This document shows positions 1 through 7,900 of a stretch of DNA of 13,704 bases, piece by piece. A model generated the notes under the pieces. That model did not search any database, was not told where the DNA came from, and saw only the letters and a program-made list of their open reading frames with translations. Position numbers and translations under genes: made by a program. Location of the stretch: NCBI GenBank assembly GCA_016872875.1, contig VGYW01000224.1, positions 1-13,704 on the forward strand. The letters run 5' to 3'. The stretch comes from Planctomycetota bacterium. Its GTDB lineage: Bacteria; Planctomycetota; PUPC01; DSUN01. Positions within the stretch are counted from its first letter, which is position 1. The number at the start of each line of letters is the position of its first letter.

Positions 1-26
1 CGTGGGTGTGCCTGCGGCCGGTGCGT

Positions 27-173
27 CGGGGGCTTTGCCCCCGAACCCCCAGGATTTTCCGCCTTCGGGCCGCCGGCACCCCAACAGGAAAATGGCCGCG
101 CTGGCCTCCAGGAGACGTGCCGGTGGCTGTAGAGCGGGAAATCCTGGGGGCCTGCCCTGAGCGGAGCGAAGGG
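27..173. repeat. Palindrome-rich leader with nested inverted repeats
   Basis: A tight hairpin lies at 27-43 (CGGGGGC, TTT, GCCCCCG). It is followed by a larger imperfect inverted repeat: the outer arms 46-62 and 134-150 share CCCCCAGGATTT and CCGC with one mismatch, and the inner arms at about 71-80 and 117-126 are built on CCGGCAC/GTGCCGG. The centre holds GGCC-GCGCT-GGCC. Next to it, at 154-173, is CCTGAGCGGAGCGAAGGG, a type of short sequence that recurs in genomes of this kind. The block could be a small non-autonomous element or a REP-like unit. No convincing gene is seen in 1-262. Confidence 0.5.
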
Positions 174-208
174 TGCCAGGATTGGGGGCAGTGGTCATTC
201 ATTCCCGT

Positions 209-236
209 TTGACTTGCCGATGGGATTCCATATCAT
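209..236 (+). promoter_or_regulatory. Candidate sigma-70 promoter of the five-gene operon
   Basis: A TTGACT -35 box at 209-214 and a TATCAT -10 box at 231-236 are separated by 16 bases. They sit in a locally AT-richer patch within very GC-rich DNA, about 54 bases upstream of the chosen start of the first TPR gene. A second TATGAT at 248-253 has no matching -35. This is the only good promoter-like sequence seen before the operon. Confidence 0.45.
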
Positions 237-279
237 GTCATGCCGGCTATGATGTGAGCAGTATGGGCCATCGCTGTAC

Positions 280-284
280 GAGGA
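280..284 (+). promoter_or_regulatory. Ribosome binding site deciding the start of the first TPR gene
   Basis: GAGGA lies five bases before the ATG at 290. The in-frame ATG at 263 and the start at 173 lack a comparable Shine-Dalgarno sequence. The ATG at 290 also gives the cleanest signal peptide. Confidence 0.6.
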
Positions 285-289
285 ATAGC

Positions 290-3200
290 ATGGGGTTGCT
301 CCTCCGGCGCTGTGCTGCGGCCGTTGTGGCCGCGGCCATCCTCGCCTCTCCCGCCCCGGGCGCCGAGCCGGCGCCCGCCCGCCCACAGGCCGCCGACCTG
401 ATGAAGCGCGGCCTCTACCAGGACGCCATCCGCGTGCTCCAGGAGGAGGTGAAGGGCCAGCCGGAGGAGGCCTGCGGCGAGAAGTTCCTCATGCTCGGCG
501 AGGCCCACTACCTCCTCAGAATGTACAACGAAGCCAGGCCGTACTTCGTCAAGGCCAAGCGGCTGGTGAAGGACGACGCGGGCCAGCTCCTGGCCGAATA
601 CCGCCTGGCCTGCGTGGCCTACCGCATGGGCGACAACGAGAGCGCCCTCGAGAAGATAACCGCCTTCGTGGCCAAGCACCCGAAGGACCGCCGGAGCGGG
701 ACGCTGCTGCTCTTCAAGATGAAGCTCCTGGCCGCGAGGGGCAAGGGCGCGATGCCCGAAATCGAGGCCATCCACAAGCAGATACGGGCCAACGAGCGGA
801 CCTATCAGGACGCGGTGGGCGTGGCGGCGGACAAAGCGTTGACCGACTTCTACGTGGAGCACGGCGAGGAGGAGAAGGCCCGCCAGCGCTACATCAGCAC
901 CGTGCACAACTTCCGAAACGTCATCGCGGAGTATGCGAAGGACAAGCGCCCCGTCCCCGAGGGCCTCGAGCAGGCCCACGACCAGGCCGCCATGCAGCTC
1001 GGCATCATCAGCCTCAAGGCCAAGAAGCTCGAAGAGGCCGCACGCTGGCTGGAAAACGTCCGCTACTCGCCCGACCTGAAGCGCGAGGCCAAGCTCCTCC
1101 TCGCACAGGCCGCCTACCAGAAGCGCGACTTCGACAAGGCGATCTGGTTCCTCACCCACGACGCCTTCATCGAGACGGTGCCGCCGGGAACGCTGCGGTC
1201 GGACATGTATCTCCTCCTCGGCCTCGCGGAGAAGAGCCGGCAGAACCCGAACCTCAACAAGGTGGTGGAGTGGCTCACGCGGGTGGAGCGGGCGTCGGCC
1301 GGCTTCCCCCAGGCCCAGCTCGCCCTCGGCGAGCTCTTCCGCGAGAAGGCGCTGGTGGACCGCGCCGTGAGCGCATACGAGAACGCGGTCGCCTCGCCGA
1401 AATACGAGGCACAGTCCCTCCTCGCCCTCGGCGAGCTCTACGTCGAGCAGGCAAACGCCACGAAGGAGAAAGCAAGGCAGGACGCCCTGTTCCGCAAGGC
1501 GGCCGAGGCGCTCAACACCCTCACCACCAAGTACCCCGCCTCGCAGCTCGCCAAGGACGCGAGCAAGGCGGTGGACGCCCTCCTCGCCAGGGGCTTCAGC
1601 GTGAGCGTGGCCCTCAGCGACCAGGAGATGATCCGCCGGTGGGACCAGACGGCCCGCGAGAAGCCAGGGAGCGCCGAGGCCGCACGCTCCCTCATCAACA
1701 TCATCCGCCTCCACCACAAGACCGTGCTGGACGCGAAGAACGAGAAGATGGTGAAGGCGCCGAACTACGCGGCCTGCGCCGCCGCCTGCGAGAAGCTCCT
1801 CGACGAGCGGGTCTACAAGGGCCAGGACCTCACGCCCGAGCAGGCGAAGGACCTTCGCGTGGAGGCCCTCTACTACCGCGCGCTGTGCCACCTGGCCAGC
1901 GCCACGGCCAAGGAGGCCACGGGCGCAATCACCCCGGCTTTCCTCAAGCCGGCGAGCCTGGACGTCGCCCTCGCCGACCTCGCCCAGGCCAAGGGCCTCG
2001 TGAACCCCAAGCACCTCGACATCGTGAAGGGGATCGAGCTGGCCCTGCTCGAGGCGCAGTTCAAGAGCGGCAAGCCGGACCTCCGCAAGCAGGCCGAGGC
2101 ACGCTTCGCCGAGCTTGTCAACGAATACGGCACCGACGTGCGGTTCCAGAAGCTGGCCCTCGACCTCGCCGAGTGGTATCGGGAGCAGGGGCAGTTCGCC
2201 CTCGCCGCACGCGAGTACAAGGGCATCGCCGACCGCGGCGCAAGCCTCACCCAGGACGACCGCCTCAAGGCCCTCTACGAATCGGGCAGGCTCTACAGCA
2301 AGGCGGCCTTCGAGATCAAGAACAAGCCGGGCGAGATGCGCTACGGCATCTACATCTGCCCCAAGGAGGTCCTCAGGCTCCCCGAGCTCCTGAAGACCCA
2401 TCGGCCGTTCCAGCGGAAGGTGCAGGTCAAGTGGCCGCCGCAGGCGAAGGAGCTCAGCGGCGAGGAGGCCCTGCGGCTCGTCTCCGCCGCCGCCGAAATC
2501 CCGTTCGTCTGGTCCCCGGAAGGGGGCCGCGATTCGGTGGCTGACTACCTCAAGCGCAAGCGGGTCCGCTTCGAGAGCCTCCAGGGCACCGCCGAGGAGT
2601 TCATCCGCCAGATTCTCGACGTGCAGACCCATCGGCTGGAGTTCGACATCGGCCTGACGGGCGGCAAGCCGACCATCGAGCCGAAGCCGCCGAGCGCCGA
2701 CGACCCCGATGCTGAGCCGATGCAAGTGATTGAGATATACGACGCCCGCCTCTGGGCCAAGCGCTTCAGACCCCTCGCCAGGGACTACGGCAACTGGCGC
2801 CACGCCCACCCCAAGGCCGCCATGCTCTTCCACGTCGTCCAGAGGGTCGAGGAGCTCAGCGACACGAAGGTGCTCTACGCGGAGGCGATGGAGAAGGAGC
2901 ACGCCCTGGGCGCAGAGTTCGCCGAGCGCGCCGGCAAGCTCTACATCGTGGGCGGGGCGTCCCTGCCCCGCGGGGGACAGAGCCCCCGCCCACAGGACGG
3001 GGGCCTCGTGGCCGACCTCCACCCGGACCGCAACGCCTCGTGCGCCGAGGTCCTCGCCGCGCTCCTGGCCTCGCTCGACCTCCGCTTCCGCATCGTCCCC
3101 CGCGACCGCTCGGCCGAGCTCTACGAGGACGCCAAGGGCTCCTTCAACCTCATCCGGCAGATTGACCCCAAGAGCCGCTACGGCGAGCGCGCCCTTTTCC

Positions 3201-4774
3201 AGGCCGCAATCAACTTCTACCACCAGGAAGACTTCGAGCGCATGAAGCTCGTCCTGACCGACTACCTGCGCCTCTTCGACTCGCCCGCCCACGAGCACTA
3301 CCACGAGGCCTGCTTCTGGGTCGGCTGGGTCTTCGAGCGCGAGAAGCGCTACCGGGACGCGACCCGCTACTACAACCGCGCCGCCGAGGAGTGCCTCGTC
3401 CTCTTCAAGCCCCCGTCCAAAGAGGGGCCTGCCGGTGGCACAGGCGTCCCGCCTGTGGCCCCACCCAGCCCCGACACAGGCAAGATGCCTCTGCCACCAA
3501 AGCCCTCCCGCGACGAGTTGAAGGCCCAGCTCTCCTACGACACCCGCTTCGCTCTCGACGAACCCATCAACGGCGCTTTCAAGAACCACACACTCGAAAA
3601 GGAGTTCGTGGACTTCCTGCGCCTGAGCGCGAACGTTACGGTTCGCCTCGACCCCTCGGCCCTGGGCATCCAGACCCCCATCAACCGCGCACCCTTCAAG
3701 CAGGTGCCCGTCTTCACCGTCCTGTGCGACACCCTGGACGAGCTGGGCCTGAGCTTCCGCGTCGAGAACGCCAACAAGGAGCAGGCCGAGCGGGCCTACC
3801 ACCGCATGGCATCGGCCTACAAGAAGGACGGCCTGATGGACCAGGCCCTCGCCTCGTGCAACGTCCTCCTCGCCCGCTACCCCAAAACGTCCCGCAAGCG
3901 CGACGCCCTCAAGCTCAAGCTCGACATCTACAAGGGCCTGAAGGACTACCGAAACGTACTCGCCACCCTCGAGGTCTTCAAGAAGGAGCTCGGCGACGAG
4001 ATCGAGGCGTACAAGATCGATTTCGAGATGGCGTGCATCTACTTCGACCTGTGCCGCTACGGGGAGGCGGCGGAGCACTTCAAGCGGTCGCTCGCCGCGG
4101 CCAAGGACCCGCGCGAGCGGGTGAACATCCGCGAGGGCTACGCCCGCGCGCTCTTCCGCAAGGGCGACAATGCGGAGGCCCTCGCTCAGTTTCAGGCTCT
4201 CACCAAAGAGGAATCCGAGCCGCTGCGGCTCTTCGTGGACAGGATGATGGCCTGGTATCTTGCGGCGGCGGTGGCCAAGCCGCCCGACGCGGCGCTGCCC
4301 GCGGAGGCCACGCCGCTCATCCGCACCTACGAGGCGCTCCCCGAAGCCCAGCGCGGACAGGTGCCCAACAACACGCTCGCCAAAGTAACCTGGGTCTACT
4401 ACGTCTCCGCGCTCCTCGACCTGGAGCAGGGCCAGACCGCGCGGGCGCTGCGGAAGCTGGAGGCGGCGGGCAACTCGCCCGACGACTGGCTCGCCGCCGA
4501 CGCCATCCTGCGCGCCGGCGAGCTCTACATGACCGCCAAGGACTTCAAGAAGGCGAAGGAGACCCTCGAGTACCTGCTTTTCACCACGAAGTCCGCCGAG
4601 GCGGAGGTCAAGGCCACCTACGCCCTCGCCCTCTGCCACCAGGAGCTCGGCGAAGCCGAACGTGCAAAGGAGCGCTTCGAGCGCATCCTCCAGCACTTCC
4701 CGGACTCCGCAGTGGCCGAGAAAGTCCGTGCCGCGTCCCGCGTCCCGCGTGCCGAGCAGAAGGAAAAGAAGTGA
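290..4774 (+). CDS. Giant secreted TPR protein with three embedded STN-like modules
   Basis: The protein has 1494 residues. It begins with a signal peptide (MGLLLRR, then an Ala/Val-rich core, cleavage near residue 25), so it is probably periplasmic. Long runs of TPR-like helical pairs occupy roughly residues 30-700, 945-1045 and 1163-1480, with typical patterns such as 'YQDAIRVLQEE' and 'YGEAAEHFKRSL'. Three segments break the TPR pattern: about 710-788, 908-939 and 1075-1163. The third has the form 'TLEKEFVDFLRLSANVTV...PVFTVLCDTLDELGLSFRV', which resembles the short N-terminal domain of secretins and TonB receptors (STN). Two palindromic repeats are inserted in frame in the linkers next to the second and third modules. 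The C-terminal residues 'RAASRVPRAE' are encoded by a heptamer array, and the stop codon lies in another heptamer unit. It is the first gene of an operon leading to exbB/exbD. A scaffold or substrate-binding role is inferred, and the exact function is unknown. Confidence 0.85.
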   Translation: MGLLLRRCAAAVVAAAILASPAPGAEPAPARPQAADLMKRGLYQDAIRVLQEEVKGQPEEACGEKFLMLGEAHYLLRMYNEARPYFVKAKRLVKDDAGQLLAEYRLACVAYRMGDNESALEKITAFVAKHPKDRRSGTLLLFKMKLLAARGKGAMPEIEAIHKQIRANERTYQDAVGVAADKALTDFYVEHGEEEKARQRYISTVHNFRNVIAEYAKDKRPVPEGLEQAHDQAAMQLGIISLKAKKLEEAARWLENVRYSPDLKREAKLLLAQAAYQKRDFDKAIWFLTHDAFIETVPPGTLRSDMYLLLGLAEKSRQNPNLNKVVEWLTRVERASAGFPQAQLALGELFREKALVDRAVSAYENAVASPKYEAQSLLALGELYVEQANATKEKARQDALFRKAAEALNTLTTKYPASQLAKDASKAVDALLARGFSVSVALSDQEMIRRWDQTAREKPGSAEAARSLINIIRLHHKTVLDAKNEKMVKAPNYAACAAACEKLLDERVYKGQDLTPEQAKDLRVEALYYRALCHLASATAKEATGAITPAFLKPASLDVALADLAQAKGLVNPKHLDIVKGIELALLEAQFKSGKPDLRKQAEARFAELVNEYGTDVRFQKLALDLAEWYREQGQFALAAREYKGIADRGASLTQDDRLKALYESGRLYSKAAFEIKNKPGEMRYGIYICPKEVLRLPELLKTHRPFQRKVQVKWPPQAKELSGEEALRLVSAAAEIPFVWSPEGGRDSVADYLKRKRVRFESLQGTAEEFIRQILDVQTHRLEFDIGLTGGKPTIEPKPPSADDPDAEPMQVIEIYDARLWAKRFRPLARDYGNWRHAHPKAAMLFHVVQRVEELSDTKVLYAEAMEKEHALGAEFAERAGKLYIVGGASLPRGGQSPRPQDGGLVADLHPDRNASCAEVLAALLASLDLRFRIVPRDRSAELYEDAKGSFNLIRQIDPKSRYGERALFQAAINFYHQEDFERMKLVLTDYLRLFDSPAHEHYHEACFWVGWVFEREKRYRDATRYYNRAAEECLVLFKPPSKEGPAGGTGVPPVAPPSPDTGKMPLPPKPSRDELKAQLSYDTRFALDEPINGAFKNHTLEKEFVDFLRLSANVTVRLDPSALGIQTPINRAPFKQVPVFTVLCDTLDELGLSFRVENANKEQAERAYHRMASAYKKDGLMDQALASCNVLLARYPKTSRKRDALKLKLDIYKGLKDYRNVLATLEVFKKELGDEIEAYKIDFEMACIYFDLCRYGEAAEHFKRSLAAAKDPRERVNIREGYARALFRKGDNAEALAQFQALTKEESEPLRLFVDRMMAWYLAAAVAKPPDAALPAEATPLIRTYEALPEAQRGQVPNNTLAKVTWVYYVSALLDLEQGQTARALRKLEAAGNSPDDWLAADAILRAGELYMTAKDFKKAKETLEYLLFTTKSAEAEVKATYALALCHQELGEAERAKERFERILQHFPDSAVAEKVRAASRVPRAEQKEKK
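2948..2993. repeat. In-frame GC-rich palindromic repeat in the first TPR gene
   Basis: The arms GTGGGCGGGGC (2948-2958) and GCCCCCGCCCAC (2982-2993) are inverted copies with one extra C. The interior holds the palindrome CCCCGCGGGG (2966-2975). The element is translated as 'GGASLPRGGQSPRPQDGG', a low-complexity linker of about residues 888-905 that directly precedes the second STN-like segment and does not fit the surrounding helical pattern. It looks like a mobile palindromic unit tolerated in a linker. Confidence 0.55.
3431..3487. repeat. In-frame dispersed repeat of the 'GGTGVPPV' type
   Basis: CACAGGCG-TCC-CGCCTGTG (3439-3457) is a perfect 8-bp-arm hairpin. It is followed by a second degenerate unit, CACAGGCAAGATGCCTCTG, with AGGCA-AGA-TGCCT arms. 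The pair encodes 'GGTGVPPVAPPSPDTGKMPLPP' (about residues 1048-1070) between TPR repeats and the third STN-like module; the reverse strand reads 'RRDACAT'. From memory, these peptide strings recur in many unrelated predicted proteins of planctomycete-like genomes, so this is a dispersed repeat and not part of the ancestral protein. Confidence 0.75.
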
Positions 4775-4784
4775 CGCGTGACCC
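4728..4784. repeat. Heptamer repeats spanning the 3' end and stop codon of the first TPR gene
   Basis: Four consecutive seven-base units occupy 4728-4755: GTGCCGC, GTCCCGC, GTCCCGC and GTGCCGA. After 15 bases come GTGACGC and GTGACCC (4771-4784). The TGA stop of the gene at 4772-4774 lies inside the GTGACGC unit, so the natural C-terminus may have been rewritten by the repeat. Confidence 0.7.
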
Positions 4785-4793
4785 CCATTCCTC

Positions 4794-4893
4794 GTTCCCA
4801 AGCTCCTGCTTGGGAACGGGATGTCGGAAGCTCCTGCTTCCGCGCGCCAGCAGGAGCTGGCAGGGCGGCGTTGCGAAGCAGGAGCTTCGCAAC
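4794..4893. repeat. Cluster of four hairpins with conserved AGC-TCCT-GCT core
   Basis: There are four perfect stem-loops in 100 bases: GTTCCCAAGC-TCCT-GCTTGGGAAC (4794-4817), CGGAAGC-TCCT-GCTTCCG (4825-4842), CCAGC-AGGA-GCTGG (4847-4860) and GTTGCGAAGC-AGGA-GCTTCGCAAC (4870-4893). All share a four-base loop, TCCT or its complement AGGA, closed by AGC/GCT. The outer stem sequences differ but stay complementary. The first two units are in one orientation and the last two in the other. The cluster fills the gap between the two TPR genes and could act in mRNA processing, attenuation or stability. Confidence 0.85.
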
Positions 4894-4910
4894 GAGAGGG
4901 AGGACAGGAA

Positions 4911-4931
4911 ATGATGCGTGATGCATGTGAC
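4911..4931. repeat. Short heptamer block before the second TPR gene
   Basis: ATGATGC, GTGATGC and a degenerate ATGTGACC match the GTGAYGC heptamers seen elsewhere in the window. The block contains in-frame ATG codons at 4911 and 4914, preceded by GGGAGG at 4898-4903. These could serve as an alternative start of the next gene. Confidence 0.5.
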
Positions 4932-4949
4932 CGACGGAAGAGGCGAAAC

Positions 4950-7900
4950 ATGAAGAGAGGCCTGCCGTTCCTTGCTTTTCTTGTCGGGCACGCGGCACGC
5001 GGCACGCGGCACGCGGCATTCGTCCTCGTCCTTGCCGCGGTCAGTTGGGCCGCCGAGAGCCCTGAGGACATCCTCAAGCAGGCGCAACAGCTCGAAGACG
5101 AGAACAAGACGTCCCGTGCCGCCGACCTCTACCGCGGCTTCCTGAAGAGCTACCCCGACCACTCGGGCGTGCTTGAGGCCAGGTATCGGCTGGCCAAGTG
5201 CCTCGACGCCCTGGGGCTGGTGGACGAGGCGCTCCTCCAGCTCGACACGGTGGCGAAGGGGAGCGACAAGCGCTTCCGCCACCGCGCCGACGCGCTCCTC
5301 ATCCTCGGCAAGCTCCACGGCTCGCTCAAGAGCTACGACGCCGCCACGAAGGTCCTCGAAGTCCTCCTCTCCGAGGGCGCCGGCCTCAACGAGGAGGAAG
5401 CCCTCAACCTCGCCGCCGGCTACTACGGCGTCCAGAAGAAGTACGACGAGGCCGCCGCCAAGCTCAACCTCCTCAAGCGGCGCGAGGGCTCGCGCTTCGC
5501 CGAGGAGGCCGCCTTCAAGCTCGCTGTCCTCTGGCTCAAGGCCGAGAACCTCGACCTCGCAATCGAGGCGGTTGGCGACCTCGCGGCCCGCTTCCCCCAG
5601 AACAAGCAGGCGCGCGGCCTGATGCTCCAGATAGCCGACCTTTGCCGCCGCCAGAAGAGCCTCGCACGCGCCGTCGCCGCCTGCGAGCAGCTCGTCGGCC
5701 GATTCCCCAAGTCCCGCGAGGCCGAAGAGGTCGGCTACATCCTCGGCCTCTGCCACCGCGACCGCAAGGACTACGACAAGGCCATCGCCACCCTCGATGC
5801 GGTCGCGCGCGTGCCCGGCAACCGCGCCTCCGGCCTCGCGGCCGAGGCACTCCTCGAGGCCGCCGACATCATCTTCGCCGAGCTCAACCAGCCCGACAAG
5901 GCGATGCCCCGCTACGAGGAGGCGGCAAAGACGGCGCGCGACTCCAACAACGAGCGCCGCGACCTCATCATGGAACGCTGCTACTTCCAGCTCGCCGAAT
6001 ACCACTTCATGAAGAAGAACTGGAGCGTCGCACTCGAATACTACGTCCTCCTCCGCAAGACGGGCTCGAAGCTCAACGTCCTGGGCCGCATAATGAAATG
6101 CCAGTCGGAGCTGGGCAGTGACGCGGACACGCCGATCGGGACGGCGGCCGACCTGGCGGTGCTGCGGAAGAAGATCGAGGAGAACCCCGGCACGCTGATC
6201 GCGGCCGAGGCCGAGGTGTTCCTGGCCGACCGGGCCTACAACCAGGCGCTCGTGGCCCAGGGCGGCTTCGACGCCGTCATCGAGCAGTTCGAGGGCATCC
6301 TCAAGCGCTACCCCAAGGAAATCCTCGGCCAGGGCAGCCTGGAATCCTACGTCCTCATGCAGCTCGGCCTCTCCTACGGCCAGGGCGAGTCCAAGCCCGA
6401 GCTCAAGAAGGCCATGGCCGTCCTCGAAAAGGCCATCGCGGTGGAGCCGGAGACGCCCTACAAGAAGGACATCCTTGAGGGCCTTGCCCGCGTGGCCGAC
6501 GACGCTGGCGACAAGCAGAAGGCCTTCGAGGTCTACGAGCGCCTCTTCGCCTCCGCCGCCCAGAAGGTGGAGGCCGGCAAGGCCGACGAGGCGGAACGCT
6601 CCCGCATGTCCGACTACATCCGCGCCATCCTCACCCGCGCCGAGCGCAAGGACAACATCGAGGAGGCGCTCCGCATCGCCCAGCAGATCGCCCAGAAGTC
6701 CGGCCCATTCTCCGAGGCCGCACGCCACGCCATGTTCTACATGGGCGAGCTCTACTACCTCAAGAAGGACTTCGCCACCGCAGCCAAGACCTTCAAGTCC
6801 TTCATCAAGGCCTACGGCCCGAAGCAGGACGCCGAGGAGAACGTCGTCGGCGCGCCCTGGAAGCCCGCCAAGGTGGACGACCAGGCCGCCCAGGTCTACG
6901 AGGCCGCCGTCCGCGTCGCTCACTCCTGGTTCATGCAGGGCCACTTCGGCAATATGCTCAAAGCCTACCAATGGATGGTCGCCAACGTCCCGCACCAGAA
7001 CAAGTATTGCGCCGAGGCCCAATACTGGCTGGCAATGGACATGCTCAAGGCCAGGAAGGGCGAGGAGAAGGAGGCACGCACCAGGGTCGCCGAGGCCCTC
7101 TGGACGAAGGTCGTCAACCCCTCCTTCGACTTCGACGACCGCGACTTCGGGAAGAAGTGCTACTTCTGGGTCCACGACCCGGACGTTCAGGACTACGTGA
7201 AGACGGCGATCCTGAAGGCCGGGCAGTTCTTCACGGAGTCGGGCGACCACGAGCGCGCCGCCGAGGTCTTCCGCGCTTACCTCCGCCTCTATCCCGAGCA
7301 ATTCAAGCGGAAGGGGAAGCGCGCCACGTCCGAGCCAGACCCCAAGTACCGCATCGCCCGCTACGCCCTCGGACGCGAATACATCGCCCTCGGCCAGACC
7401 AGCAAACTGGTCGAGTGCTACAAGGTCTACCTCGATTCCATGCGCGACGACGAGCTCCGCGTCTCAGCACTCCAGCTCCTCGCCTACAACGCCAACAAGA
7501 GCGGCATGGTGGAGCCGGCCATCGAAGCCTACGCCACGCTCCTCGACGAGTTCGGCCAGAACGACAAGGACGCCAAGGGCGAGCCGGTCCCCGTGCCCCA
7601 GAAGGAGCGCATCCGCTCTGGCAAGTACAACTGGGACGGCATCCGGCAGCCGGTGCCGAAGGGGCTCGACCTCGGCGAGGTGCGCTTCGCGCTCGGCTTC
7701 CTTTACTGGAAGAAGGAGAAGTGGGCCGAGTGCGTGAAGACCCTGGCCCCCTTCGCCGAGAACCCGCGGCTCTTCGAGAACAAGGCCCGGCCAAAGGCCC
7801 TCTTCATGGCCGGCCAGAGCTACTACCGCGGCTACGACTTCGAGCGCGGCCTCGCCCTCCTCCTCCGCCTCATCCGCGACCACCCCACGTACGAAGCCAT

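Noticed and set aside
6..212. Short frame in the 5' leader
   Set aside because: It is made of palindromic repeat sequence, has no ribosome binding site and resembles no family.
1270..2544. Plus-strand overlapping frame inside the first TPR gene
   Set aside because: The product is Arg/Gly/Pro-rich, typical of an out-of-frame translation of GC-rich DNA. The same holds for the frames at 3391-4914, 5198-6121 and 6971-7963.
4794..4893. CRISPR array
   Set aside because: The repeats are inverted hairpins of unequal length with differing stems, not direct repeats with uniform spacers, and no cas genes are nearby.
4911..4949. Alternative earlier start of the second TPR gene
   Set aside because: ATG at 4911 has a good Shine-Dalgarno match, but it lies in a heptamer repeat and would add 13 charged residues before the signal peptide. 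The start at 4950 is preferred, but not with certainty.
233..5107. Uninterrupted minus-strand reading frame of about 1600 codons
   Set aside because: It mirrors the first TPR gene codon by codon. High GC in third positions removes stops from the antisense frame. The product is a Leu/Val/Glu/Gly/Arg-rich string without domains, and it runs through intergenic repeats.
4608..7301. Minus-strand reading frame of about 900 codons
   Set aside because: It is the same antisense effect over the second TPR gene. It has no recognisable family, and the plus strand encodes clear TPR repeats.
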